A stretch of DNA of 64,000 nt, taken from Actinoplanes sp. NBC_00393 (lineage in GTDB: Bacteria > Actinomycetota > Actinomycetes > Mycobacteriales > Micromonosporaceae). Positions within the stretch are counted from its first letter, which is position 1. Each line of letters begins with the position of its first letter. Below, in pieces: positions 27,307-35,363 of the stretch. The notes beneath the pieces were generated by a model. It had not been told where the DNA came from and made no database searches. It saw only the letters and a list, made by a program, of their open reading frames with translations. The DNA lies in the NCBI RefSeq assembly GCF_036053395.1, contig NZ_CP107942.1:5963501-6027500 (forward strand), given 5' to 3'. The position numbers were made by a program, and so were the translations under genes.

Positions 27307-27370
27307 CCGGACATCCTTCCCCCAGACCACTGTCTGGTTTCAAGGTGTCCGGCTCGAAGGTGGAACCTCA

Positions 27371-27650
27371 CCACCGCCCGAAGCAGCACTCACCGTCAGC
27401 CGATTCGCTCGGCTGACCAACAACGCTGCATCCCACCGCCCGAAGCAGCACTCACCGTCAGCCGATTCGCTCGGCTGACCAACAACGCTGCATCCCACCG
27501 CCCGAAGCAGCACTCACCGTCAGCCGATTCGCTCGGCTGACCAACAACGCTGCATCCCACCGCCCGAAGCAGCAGTGACCGTCAGCCGGTTCGCTCGGCT
27601 GACCGGCAGGGCTGTATCCGGGCGATTGAAGCAGCGTTGGCCGTCAGCCG
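27371..27650. repeat. 62-bp hairpin tandem array, right part
   Basis: Continues the array after the IS: the rest of unit 8 (27374-27411), then unit starts at 27412, 27474, 27536 and 27598, again 62 bp apart. The last unit is diverged (GGCAGGGCTGTATCCGGG). In all, twelve units existed before the IS arrived. The following 27651-27953 holds no gene apart from a long perfect inverted repeat. Confidence 0.9.
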
Positions 27651-27729
27651 GGCATGATCGACGCGTCGGCGCGGAGGTGCGGTAGGGGCGGGGAGGCCGG
27701 GACCCGCGGCGCTCACCGTGACCAGGTGA

Positions 27730-27803
27730 GGTTTTGGGGCGGTGATGGCCCACGTAGGGATCAAGCCTGACCGCCCGGAGTGGGCCATCACCGCCCCAAA
27801 ACC
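27730..27803. repeat. 23-bp perfect inverted repeat
   Basis: Left arm 27730-27752 (starts GGTTTTGGGGCGGTGATG) and right arm 27781-27803 are exact complements, with a 28-nt loop. It would form a very stable hairpin about 150 nt past the stop of the minus-strand M50-like gene. It might terminate the parA operon or be a small non-autonomous mobile element; there is no T-run to decide. Confidence 0.8.
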
Positions 27804-27953
27804 GTCCCCGCCCGCGAGCGCAACCGAGCAGCCTCCGCGGAAGCGGAAGCGGGACCACAGGGTGAGCCCGGAACGGGCGCTGGGGCGCCGGGGACGGCAC
27901 CCAGGTCGCTCAGGGTGCAAGGGGACGGATTCGTCGCGCGTACTGAAAAGGGT

Positions 27954-28631
27954 CTAAGCCCAAACCCGCAGGAAAAGCGCGCCCAGAATGTTGAGGATCA
28001 TGAGCAGGATGGGCAGGCCGAGGGGGAAGAAGGCGCAGATCAGCAAGATCAGTACGCCGATGTTCTTGTCCTCGAACCAGAGGCGCATCCAGTTCATGCT
28101 GGCCCCGGGGCGGCGCAGCGCGAACCACAGGATGCCGAAACCGTCGAGCGGTGGGATCGGGATGAGCGCCAGCAGGCCGAAGGCGAGCAGGCCGACGCCG
28201 AGGGAGAGCAGGATCTGTTCGGCGTAGGGCAGGCCGACGCCGCGCAGGACGTCGCCGATGCTGGCCAGGGAGAGGACCGCTTCCGCGTTGGCCGGGAAGA
28301 TCACCGCGTAGGCGGCGATGAGCAGCTCGCCGGCGAGGATGCAGGTGACCGGCCCGGCGGCGAAGACCGCTGCGGCCCGGCCGCGGCCGCGGTAGCGGGG
28401 TACCTCGTCGACGGTCAGCTGCCGGCCCCAGCCCATTCCGCCCACCGCGGCTGATACCGCACCGAACGGGTCGATGTCTTCGCGCAGGCGCAGGCCCAGG
28501 GCCTGACGGCGTTCGGCCAGGCCGACTGTGCGCGCGGTGAACCGCATGGCGACTGTGCGCAGCAGCAAGCCGAGCAGGAATGCGGCGACCAGGGCGACGA
28601 ACGCAACCGGTTCGCCGAGCGCGAAGAGCAC
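27954..28631 (-). CDS. Site-2-protease-like (M50) membrane protein lacking the zinc motif
   Basis: 225 residues, five to six hydrophobic segments. The C-terminal half has the M50 signature ALIPIPPLDGFGILWF (the LDG motif that supplies a zinc ligand) and the conserved DPFGAVSAAVGGMGWG..V pattern. The N-terminal helix where HExxH should be reads FLLGLLLRTVAMRFTARTVG, with no His or Glu, so proteolysis is unlikely. It follows parA by 11 bp in the same direction and probably forms an operon with it. GTG start at 28631. Confidence 0.78.
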   Translation of the reverse strand: MLFALGEPVAFVALVAAFLLGLLLRTVAMRFTARTVGLAERRQALGLRLREDIDPFGAVSAAVGGMGWGRQLTVDEVPRYRGRGRAAAVFAAGPVTCILAGELLIAAYAVIFPANAEAVLSLASIGDVLRGVGLPYAEQILLSLGVGLLAFGLLALIPIPPLDGFGILWFALRRPGASMNWMRLWFEDKNIGVLILLICAFFPLGLPILLMILNILGALFLRVWA

Positions 28632-28642
28632 GGGTGGGTGAC

Positions 28643-29575
28643 CTAGCCTCGTTCTGTTTTGGCGGCGATGACCTCGCGAGCGAGCTGACGGTAGTTGCGG
28701 GCGCCGGACGACGCGGGATCCAGCGTAGTGATCGGAGCGCCGGCAACGGTCGACTCCGGGAACTTGACCGTCTTCGTGATGACCGTCTGGTACACCTTGT
28801 CGCCGAACGCCTCGACGACCCGCTGCAGCACCTGGCGGCAGTGGGTGGTGCGGGAGTCGTACATGGTGGCGAGGATGCCCTCGAGTTCGAGGTCGAAGTT
28901 GAGCCGCTCACGCACCTTGTCGATGGTGTCGAGCAGCAGGGCCACGCCGCGCAGCGAGAAGAACTCGCACTCCAGCGGGATGAGCACGCCGTGCGCGATG
29001 GTCAGCGCGTTGATCGCCAGCAGGCCCAGGGAGGGCTGGCAGTCGATCAGGATGAAGTCGTACTCCTTGCGGACACTCCGGAGGGCCCGCGCCAGGGCCA
29101 TCTCCCGGGCCACCTCGTTGACCAGCTGGATCTCGGCCGCGGACAGGTCGATGTTGGCCGGCAGCAGGTGCAGACCCGCCACGTCGGTCTTGATGATGAC
29201 GTCCTCGGTGGCGACGTCGTCCTGCATCAGCAGGTTGTAGACGCTCAGGTCGAGGTTGTGCGGGTTGACGCCGAGGCCGACCGAGCAGGCGCCCTGCGGG
29301 TCGAAGTCGACGAGCAGGACCTTACGGCCGTACTCCGCCAGCGCGGCGCCGAGGTTGATGGTGGTCGTCGTCTTGCCGACGCCACCTTTCTGGTTGGCCA
29401 GCGCGATGATGCGGGCCGGGCCGTGCCGGTCGGTGGGCATCGGCTCGGGGATGGGGCGGCGCATCGTGTACGCCGTGGGGTCGGCTGGGCCCAGGTCGGC
29501 GCCGAGATCGAGGGAATTCTGCTGTTCGCGGAGCGTAGAGGTCCAGGCTTCCGCCCGCTCGCCGTTCCCTGACAT
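28643..29575 (-). CDS. parA: ParA-family chromosome/plasmid partition ATPase
   Basis: About 310 residues from ATG 29575, preceded by GGAGG. Deviant Walker A KGGVGKTTTTINLGAALAEYG, Walker A' LLVDFDPQGACSVGLG, Walker B FILIDCQPSLGLLAINALT. The MinD/ParA fold binds DNA non-specifically and cycles on ATP. No parB lies next to it and no parS-like TGTTTCACGTGAAACA is nearby. I take this as the second actinobacterial ParA that normally accompanies scpAB rather than the origin-proximal ParA. Confidence 0.93.
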   Translation of the reverse strand: MSGNGERAEAWTSTLREQQNSLDLGADLGPADPTAYTMRRPIPEPMPTDRHGPARIIALANQKGGVGKTTTTINLGAALAEYGRKVLLVDFDPQGACSVGLGVNPHNLDLSVYNLLMQDDVATEDVIIKTDVAGLHLLPANIDLSAAEIQLVNEVAREMALARALRSVRKEYDFILIDCQPSLGLLAINALTIAHGVLIPLECEFFSLRGVALLLDTIDKVRERLNFDLELEGILATMYDSRTTHCRQVLQRVVEAFGDKVYQTVITKTVKFPESTVAGAPITTLDPASSGARNYRQLAREVIAAKTERG

Positions 29576-29730
29576 GTTCCCGCCCCCCTCCCGACTCGCC
29601 CTCAACCGGGTTTCATTCAGTTTTCCGCCGCGGGGCTAGCGCAGCCGGAACTGATGCCCGACTGTACGCCACGGTTGCCGCCCTAAAGGGGTCAGCCTTT
29701 CGGCGTGTCGCACCTACGGGTACGCAGCTT

Positions 29731-30636
29731 CTAACGAGCCCGTGGGTGAGACGTCGCGTACACCTCTCGGAGACGCTCGACGGTCACCAGCGTATACACC
29801 TGCGTCGTGGTCACCGACGCGTGTCCCAGCAGCTCCTGGACGACCCGGACGTCGGCGCCGCCGTCGAGCAGATGGGTCGCATAGGAGTGACGCAACGTGT
29901 GCGGGCTCACCGCGTACGGACCGTCCACCGGCAACCCGGCCTCGGTGGCGCAGCGGTGCAGGACGGTCCACGCGCTCTGCCGCGACAATCGTCCACCTCG
30001 GGCGTTCAGGAAGATCGCGGGCGTTCCCTTGCCGGCTGCGGCGAGCAGCGGGCGGGCGCGTACCAGATAGGCCTGCAACGCGGCCCGCGCGTAACCGCCG
30101 ACCGGGACCACCCGGGTCCGCCCGCCCTTGCCCCGCAGGATCGCGGTCGGTCCAGGGTCGAGCGAGTCGAGCGACAGGTCGTCGATGTCGGCGCCGACCG
30201 CCTCGGAGATGCGGGCCCCGGTGCCGTAGAGGAACTCGAGGATGGCCCGGTCGCGCAGTCCGAGCGGCGAGTCGGTCCCCGGTACGGCCAGCAGCCGCCC
30301 CACCTGATCCACGTCGAGGGCTTTCGGCAGCCGTTTCGGGGGCGCCGGTGGGCGTACATCCGCTGCCACGTCGTGCGGCACCAGCCGCTCCCGGACCGCG
30401 AAGCGGTGCAGCCCGCGCACCGCGCTGATGGCCCGCGCCGCCGACGCCGACGCCAGGCCCTCCTCGCGCAGCCCGGCCAGGTGCGCGGTCACATCGGCCG
30501 CACGCACCTGCCCGAGCTCGTCGATCCCGGCCGCTGCCAGCGCCTGCGCGTAACGCTCCAGGTCGCGGCGGTAGGAGGCCAGGGTGTTGCGCGACAGGCC
30601 CCGCTCGACACCGAGATGGTCGAGGTAGGCCTTCAT
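29731..30636 (-). CDS. xerD: Tyrosine recombinase XerD
   Basis: 301 residues. N-terminal SAM-like core-binding domain ([26 protein letters not shown]), catalytic domain with the Arg of [11 protein letters not shown], Lys of [47 protein letters not shown] containing the His-Arg, His and nucleophile Tyr. All active residues are present. With XerC it resolves chromosome dimers at dif during division. ATG 30636 is 15 nt past the ald stop. It lies between ald and parA, an order shared with other actinobacteria, so it is the housekeeping recombinase and not an integrase. Confidence 0.92.
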   Translation of the reverse strand: MKAYLDHLGVERGLSRNTLASYRRDLERYAQALAAAGIDELGQVRAADVTAHLAGLREEGLASASAARAISAVRGLHRFAVRERLVPHDVAADVRPPAPPKRLPKALDVDQVGRLLAVPGTDSPLGLRDRAILEFLYGTGARISEAVGADIDDLSLDSLDPGPTAILRGKGGRTRVVPVGGYARAALQAYLVRARPLLAAAGKGTPAIFLNARGGRLSRQSAWTVLHRCATEAGLPVDGPYAVSPHTLRHSYATHLLDGGADVRVVQELLGHASVTTTQVYTLVTVERLREVYATSHPRAR

Positions 30637-30650
30637 CGCCGTCTCGACAG

Positions 30651-31766
30651 TCAGCGGAGCACCTCCGTCAGGGGTATCGCGCGCATCCCGTGCGCCTCGC
30701 CCACCGGACCGTAGACGACCTGCCCGTCGAACGTGTTCAGGCCGGCCGCGAGCGCCGGATCCCGGACCAGCGCGTCGCGCCAGCCCTGGTTCGCCAGCTC
30801 CAGAGCGTACGGGAGGGTGACGTTGGTCAGCGCGTAGGTGCTGGTGTGCGGCACCGCCCCCGGCATGTTGGCCACGCAGTAGAACATCGACTCGTGCACC
30901 CGGTAGGTCGGGTCGTCGTGGGTGGTCGGCCGGGAGTCCTCGAAGCAACCGCCCTGGTCGATCGAGATGTCCACCAGCACACTGCCCGGTTTCATCCGCG
31001 ACACCAGGTCGTTGGAGATCAACGTCGGCGCTTTCGCGCCGGGCACCAGCACCGCCCCGATCACCAGGTCGGCGTCGAGGACGGCTTTCTCGATCTCGTA
31101 CGCGTTCGACGCGATCGTCTGGATGTGCCCCCGGTAGTCGGCGTCGGCCGCGCGCAGCCGGGCCACGTTCTTGTCCAGCAGCAGCACCTCGGACTGCATG
31201 CCGAGCGCGATCGCCGCGGCGTTCATCCCGGACACCCCGGCGCCGATCACCACGACCTTCGCCGCGTACACCCCGGGCACGCCGCCCATCAGCACGCCGC
31301 GACCGCCGCCCTGACGCATCAGGTGGTACGACCCGACCTGCGGGGCGAGCCGCCCGGCCACCTCGGACATCGGGGCGAGCAGCGGCAGCGACCGGTCCGC
31401 CAGCTCGACCGTCTCGTACGCGATGCCGGTGACCTTCCGGTCCAGCAGCGCGTCCGTGCACTCCTTGGACGCGGCCAGATGCAGGTACGTGAACAGCACC
31501 TGCCCGGCCCGCATCCGGTGGTACTCCTGCGCGATGGGCTCCTTGACCTTGAGGATCAGGTCGCCGGTCTGCCACACCGCGTCCGCGTCCGGCAGGATCG
31601 TCGCTCCTGCCGCCCGGAAGTCCGCATCCGTGATCGACGACCCGAGACCTGCGCCGGCCTGCACATACACGTCGTGGCCGGCGCGGGCGAACTCGAAGAC
31701 GCCCGCCGGGGTGATCGCCACCCGGAACTCGTTGTTCTTGACCTCGCTGGGAATGCCGACCTTCAC
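30651..31766 (-). CDS. ald: Alanine dehydrogenase
   Basis: 371 residues, full length. N-terminal substrate domain [22 protein letters not shown] with the catalytic Lys in ILKVKEP and His in FTYLHLAA; Rossmann NAD site [44 protein letters not shown]. It interconverts L-alanine and pyruvate plus ammonia with NAD+. GTG start. It precedes xerD and is probably co-transcribed with it. Confidence 0.95.
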   Translation of the reverse strand: MKVGIPSEVKNNEFRVAITPAGVFEFARAGHDVYVQAGAGLGSSITDADFRAAGATILPDADAVWQTGDLILKVKEPIAQEYHRMRAGQVLFTYLHLAASKECTDALLDRKVTGIAYETVELADRSLPLLAPMSEVAGRLAPQVGSYHLMRQGGGRGVLMGGVPGVYAAKVVVIGAGVSGMNAAAIALGMQSEVLLLDKNVARLRAADADYRGHIQTIASNAYEIEKAVLDADLVIGAVLVPGAKAPTLISNDLVSRMKPGSVLVDISIDQGGCFEDSRPTTHDDPTYRVHESMFYCVANMPGAVPHTSTYALTNVTLPYALELANQGWRDALVRDPALAAGLNTFDGQVVYGPVGEAHGMRAIPLTEVLR

Positions 31767-31876
31767 GAGCCGACACCGTCCTCTCTCAACGCTGAGCTAG
31801 TCCCTTGCGCGGAGAGTACCGTTCCCGGTCACTGGCAGGAGTGTGTTCGCCTGCTGGTCAGTGCGCCTGTCCCGAA

Positions 31877-32030
31877 CGGTTCTGGGCAGGCTGGTCGCCC
31901 GCTTTCGCCGGCCCGGCTGGTGTAGGCCGGATCGACCGCGACGATGCTGATTCCGGCCTCGCACGCCTGCGCGACCCGCCGGTCACGGAGCTTCGCGGTC
32001 GGGAACCGGCTGACCAGTTGCCGGAAGCCC
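31877..32030 (-). pseudogene. Remnant of a TnpB/OrfB (IS200/IS605-type) gene
   Basis: On the minus strand, about 50 codons read FRQLVSRFPTAKLRDRRVAQ, then ACEAGISIVAVDPAYTSRAG. The AVDPAYTSRxG motif and its spacing are typical of the C-terminal RuvC part of TnpB-family proteins. No start, no zinc finger and no rest of the gene remain. The flanks (31767-31876 and 32031-32218) hold nothing else I can identify, apart from upstream signals of the neighbouring genes. Confidence 0.5.
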
Positions 32031-32218
32031 GGCCGAGTTGGCGGATGAGGCGAACGCAGCCCACGCCCGCCCCGCCATGATGACCACCAGCGTAACGCCT
32101 ATTCACCGGCGTTCCCCGGCACACAACCGACATTCCCGGCGCAGCAACTCACACCCCCGACGAAAGGCCCGATATCCGCGATTACCCCCCGTTGGGGGCG
32201 AGGCGGTACGGTCGCCCG

Positions 32219-33376
32219 GTGATCGGCACTCCCTGGATTCTGGTCGACGAGACCATCGACGACAGTGACAACGTCGTCGCCACGTGCGCCGACATCGACG
32301 GACTGTTCGCCGACCCGCCCGAGCCGCCGGTCGAGCGTTACACGCTGCTCGACTGCACCCCGGCCGGCCGGCTGCGCGCCGCCTGTGACGGCAGCGGCCC
32401 CACCTGGCTGGGCAATATCGGTCTGGAGGCGGAGTACCCGCCGGATTCGTTCGTCGCCGAGCTGCTCGACGTCACCGTCCTGAAGAGCAGCCGCACCGGA
32501 CGGCACGGCCCCTTGGACGTGATCCTCGAGGGACGGCTGCGCCAGCCCCCGAAGCGGGCCCCGGAAGCCGACAGTTTCCTGCTCACCGGCATCGACGCGG
32601 ACGGCGAGGACGACTTCGGCGCCTGCGCCGGGATCGACGGCGTCATCCGCGACCGGCCCGGCCCGCCGCCGCGGCCGGCCGCCCTGCTCGGCTGCCGGCC
32701 CGGCACCCGGCTGCAACGCGCCATCGACGTGCTGGAGCGCGGCGGCGCCCGGCACCGGCGCTGGGTGAACGCGTCGATCTTCAGCGCCGACCGGGACGGC
32801 ACCGCCACCCGGCTGCTGGACACCGGTCTCGGCGCCGAGGTGGCCGCGGTCCGCCCGTCGGCGCTCGGCGACGGTCTGGTCGATGTCACGTTCGAACCGA
32901 CGTACGCCGACGCGGTCGGACCGCCCCGCCCGGCCCGCGCCCGTGAGGTCTGGCAGCGCTGGCAGCAGGGCCGCCCCACCGAGCCGGCCGGCTGGGCCGG
33001 GTACGACCGGGAGCTGCGGCAGGAGTGGGCCGGCGCCGCCCTGGCCCACCACCGGCACGGCCCGGACCGCAAGCCCGGCGCCACCGTGTACCTCGACGGC
33101 CGGCACGTCACCGACGAGGAGGGCTTCTACTGCGCGATCGGTGAGGCGGTCAACGGGCCCGGCGGCTACTTCGGCTGGAACCTGGGCGCGCTGCACGACT
33201 GCCTGCGCGGCGGGTGGGGCCTGTCGCCCGGTTTCCGGCTGGTCTGGCACGACTCGGCGGTGGCCCGCAAGCACCTGGTGCCCGGTTACGACCGGCGCTG
33301 GTGGGCGCCGTCGCTGACCATGGAACAGCTGCTCGAGCTGCTGGCCGCGGACGGCGCCGACGTCGACCTGCGCTGA
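32219..33376 (+). CDS. Protein with C-terminal barstar-like domain
   Basis: 385 residues from GTG 32219, preceded by GGGGGCGAGG. The last ~95 residues match the barstar (barnase-inhibitor) family: ATVYLDGRHVTDEEGFYCAIGEAVNGPGGYFGWNLGALHDCL, then RLVWHDSAVARKHL. Barstar-type domains bind and neutralise RNases. The N-terminal ~280 residues look like two diverged copies of one module (WILVDETIDDSDNVVATCADIDGLF against SFLLTGIDADGEDDFGACAGIDGVI), of unknown family. No barnase-like toxin is adjacent. Confidence 0.82.
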   Translation: MIGTPWILVDETIDDSDNVVATCADIDGLFADPPEPPVERYTLLDCTPAGRLRAACDGSGPTWLGNIGLEAEYPPDSFVAELLDVTVLKSSRTGRHGPLDVILEGRLRQPPKRAPEADSFLLTGIDADGEDDFGACAGIDGVIRDRPGPPPRPAALLGCRPGTRLQRAIDVLERGGARHRRWVNASIFSADRDGTATRLLDTGLGAEVAAVRPSALGDGLVDVTFEPTYADAVGPPRPARAREVWQRWQQGRPTEPAGWAGYDRELRQEWAGAALAHHRHGPDRKPGATVYLDGRHVTDEEGFYCAIGEAVNGPGGYFGWNLGALHDCLRGGWGLSPGFRLVWHDSAVARKHLVPGYDRRWWAPSLTMEQLLELLAADGADVDLR

Positions 33377-33778
33377 TCAGGATCCGACAAAGATGCAGAA
33401 CAGGTGGCCGTCCGGGTCCTCGTAGACCCGCAGCGGCTCCTCCGGGTCATCGCTGCGGTCGAACCGCACCGTGCCGCCCAGCTTCAGCACCCGCTCGTGC
33501 TGCCGCTCGAACTCCTCGACCGAATCGACCGCGGTGTCCAGGTGCATCTGCTGCGGGATCGCGTCGTCCGGCCAGGTGGTCGGCTTCATCCCGTCGCTCT
33601 GCTGGAAGGCGAGCCGCCACGATCCGTCCGGAGCGAGCAGGACCAGCCAGTCCTCCCCCTCCTGTGGCGTCTCGTCGCCGGGCCGATACTCCAGGCCGAG
33701 CAGCTCCCGGTAGAAATCCGCGGACTTGCGGACGTCACGGCTGTCCAGAACGAAAGATCTCAGCTTCGGAAAGCTCAC
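33377..33778 (-). CDS. VOC/glyoxalase-fold protein
   Basis: 133 residues from GTG 33778, with AAAGGA upstream. Vicinal-oxygen-chelate pattern: LRSFVLDSRDVRKSADFYRELLGLEYRPG, QQMHLDTAV and RVYEDPDGHLFCIFVG. Metal ligands His (MHLDT) and Glu (VYEDPDGH) are plausible. Reaction unknown: dioxygenase, glyoxalase or antibiotic-binding are all possible in this fold. Divergent from the DUF4937-type gene by 43 bp. Confidence 0.88.
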   Translation of the reverse strand: MSFPKLRSFVLDSRDVRKSADFYRELLGLEYRPGDETPQEGEDWLVLLAPDGSWRLAFQQSDGMKPTTWPDDAIPQQMHLDTAVDSVEEFERQHERVLKLGGTVRFDRSDDPEEPLRVYEDPDGHLFCIFVGS

Positions 33779-33821
33779 GCCGTCCTTTCTACCCCGGTTT
33801 CCCTCTGCTAAGCAGAGACGG

Positions 33822-34217
33822 ATGCTGATCAAATGGGTCTCCTGCACGACCACCGACCCCGCGGCCTTCGCCACCGCCCAGGCCGGCTGGAACGCGCTGC
33901 GTGACCTGCCCGGTTTCCTCGGCCAGGCCGGCGGCTGGAGCCAACACGAGCCCGGTCGCGCGCAAATCATCGGCTGCTGGCACGACCAGGCCGCCTACCG
34001 GGCGTTCATGTCCGGCGCGCACGACCGAATCGCCGCCGGTCAGGCCGGCACCTACGACACCATCCAGGTCCGGATCTTCCCGGCCCGCCAGGACATCGGC
34101 CGCCCGTTCTCGCCCGGCTTCGCCGAGGCGATCCTGGAGCAACTCACTGGCGACCAGATCCGGCTCGACTCCGCCTGGACCGTGCTCCCCCAGCGGTCAG
34201 CCATCCGGCCCGGCTGA
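33822..34217 (+). CDS. YdbC/DUF4937-type protein
   Basis: 131 residues starting MLIKWVSC, with GFLGQAGGWS, ARHD-like SGAHDRIAAGQAGTYDTIQVRIFP and the end LDSAWTVLPQ, the pattern of YdbC-like proteins with a dimeric alpha-beta (monooxygenase-like) fold. This copy lacks the second ABM domain present in longer homologues. Function unknown. Confidence 0.78.
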   Translation: MLIKWVSCTTTDPAAFATAQAGWNALRDLPGFLGQAGGWSQHEPGRAQIIGCWHDQAAYRAFMSGAHDRIAAGQAGTYDTIQVRIFPARQDIGRPFSPGFAEAILEQLTGDQIRLDSAWTVLPQRSAIRPG

Positions 34218-34292
34218 CGCTCAGCGTCCCTCCCGCCCGCTGGAGCGGCACTGGGCGTCAGCCGGGCCGGGCGCTGACGCCCAGCCACCTGC
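34211..34292. repeat. Solitary relative of the 62-bp hairpin unit
   Basis: CGGCTGAC...CAGCG..CCCGCCCG..GAGCGGCACT..GCGTCAGCCG, then GCGCTGAC and CCTGCATG follow the order of the array unit at 25621-27650 with many substitutions. The hairpin GTCAGC-N10-GCTGAC is kept. It lies at the 3' end of the DUF4937-type gene. The rest of 34293-34416 holds nothing recognisable. Confidence 0.5.
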
Positions 34293-34416
34293 ATGAGCCC
34301 GGCGGTCGCGCTGGGGCCGGGAGTGGGCAGCGGGCTCGCGCGGTGCGGCGGGACGGGTCGAATTCGGCGGGGGCGGCGCGGACCCGTACCGGAAAGGGGT
34401 TTGATCTTGAAGTTGC

Positions 34417-35280
34417 TCAGACGAAGAGCGGAAGCAGCGCCAAGGCGTTGATCGCGCCGTGGACCAGCAGGATCGCCCAGACGTTGCGGTACCGCGACCA
34501 CAGGTAGCCGGCGAACAGGCCGAGGCCGCCGTTGGAGACCAGGATCAGCAGGGTGATGTCGAAGAACGGGCCGTCGCCGAAACGGTGTACGTGCATCAGC
34601 GCGAACAGCAGCGCGGCAGCGGTGATCGCCGGCCACCGCCCCCACAGCGCTTCCATGCGGGTCTGCAGGATCACCCGGTAGAAGATCTCCTCCAGCACGC
34701 TGGCCGTGAGAAAGGTGAACAGCATCCCGACCGCCAGCGTCACCCGATCCCAGTCCTCGTAACCGGACAGGTCCTGCGCACCGACCAGCGGGCTGTAGAA
34801 GTAGAGATAACCCCAGGCCAGGATGACCACGGCCGGGCCCAGCCAGTGCCACAACCGGGGGATCCGGTGGCGGTGCTCCCGCGCGCCCGACCGCCCGGGG
34901 ATGCGGCGCAGCACCAGCCAAGCGCCGACCAGCAGCACCAGGACCTTGGCGACCGGGTACAGGTCGGCGAGGTCCAGCGGGCCGCGCACCAGCAGCCCGA
35001 CGAGCGGAAACACCAGCGCCAGGCCGAGCAGCCAGCGAACCTGCCGGCCCAGCACGTCCCGCTCGGGGCCGGTGGCCGGCTCCAGCTCCGGCAGCCGGGG
35101 CGGCACCAGGCGGATCAGCAGCAGGCCGACCAGGAACGGCACGGCGATGGCGGCCAGCGGCACGGTGTCGGCCTCCGCGTCGGCGGACACGGCGAGCTGA
35201 GTCCGTCCGGTGAGCCACAACAGCACCGGGGCCGCGGCGATCAGGACGAGGCCGGCGGCGGTCAACACCCTGGTCCGCAT
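34417..35280 (-). CDS. CPBP-family intramembrane metalloprotease
   Basis: 287 residues, about eight transmembrane segments. The ABI/CPBP motifs are present: EEIFYRVILQTRMEALWG (EExxxR), LLFALMHVHRF (His) and LLVHGAINAL (HxxxN). These Rce1-like enzymes are membrane proteases or bacteriocin-immunity-type proteins; the substrate here is unknown. ATG 35280. Convergent with the DUF4937-type gene; divergent from a secreted peptidase. Confidence 0.88.
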   Translation of the reverse strand: MRTRVLTAAGLVLIAAAPVLLWLTGRTQLAVSADAEADTVPLAAIAVPFLVGLLLIRLVPPRLPELEPATGPERDVLGRQVRWLLGLALVFPLVGLLVRGPLDLADLYPVAKVLVLLVGAWLVLRRIPGRSGAREHRHRIPRLWHWLGPAVVILAWGYLYFYSPLVGAQDLSGYEDWDRVTLAVGMLFTFLTASVLEEIFYRVILQTRMEALWGRWPAITAAALLFALMHVHRFGDGPFFDITLLILVSNGGLGLFAGYLWSRYRNVWAILLVHGAINALALLPLFV

Positions 35281-35363
35281 CGCTCCATTGTGGTTATTGC
35301 CGGACCCCTACGGTGTCCCCTCGGGGCGATTCCGGATATGTCACGCCGCAACCGGCGACCACG

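Larger units (their letters stand above)
26081..27370 (-). mobile_element. Complete IS3-family insertion sequence, 1290 bp
   Basis: Ends are imperfect inverted repeats beginning TGAAGTTCCACC (left) and TGAGGTTCCACC (right, reverse complement), with similarity over about 27 bp. It is flanked by the 3-bp direct repeat CCA (26078-26080 and 27371-27373), the usual IS3 target duplication. The 24 bp before and the 38 bp after (excluding one CCA) add up to one 62-bp array unit, proving insertion into the array. It carries orfA and orfB on the minus strand with no visible disruption, so it may be active. Confidence 0.93.

Noticed and set aside
25621..27650. CRISPR array
   Set aside because: The units are contiguous 62-bp copies with no unique spacers, and no cas genes are near.
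29576..29730. parS site near parA
   Set aside because: No sequence close to TGTTTCACGTGAAACA was found in the flanks of parA.
29731..30636. Phage or island integrase
   Set aside because: Sequence and position beside ald/parA mark it as housekeeping XerD; no attachment site or phage genes adjoin.
34052..35218. 388-residue minus-strand frame overlapping the CPBP gene
   Set aside because: Low-complexity Arg/Gly/Ala product lacking motifs; the CPBP frame holds EExxxR and HxxxN.
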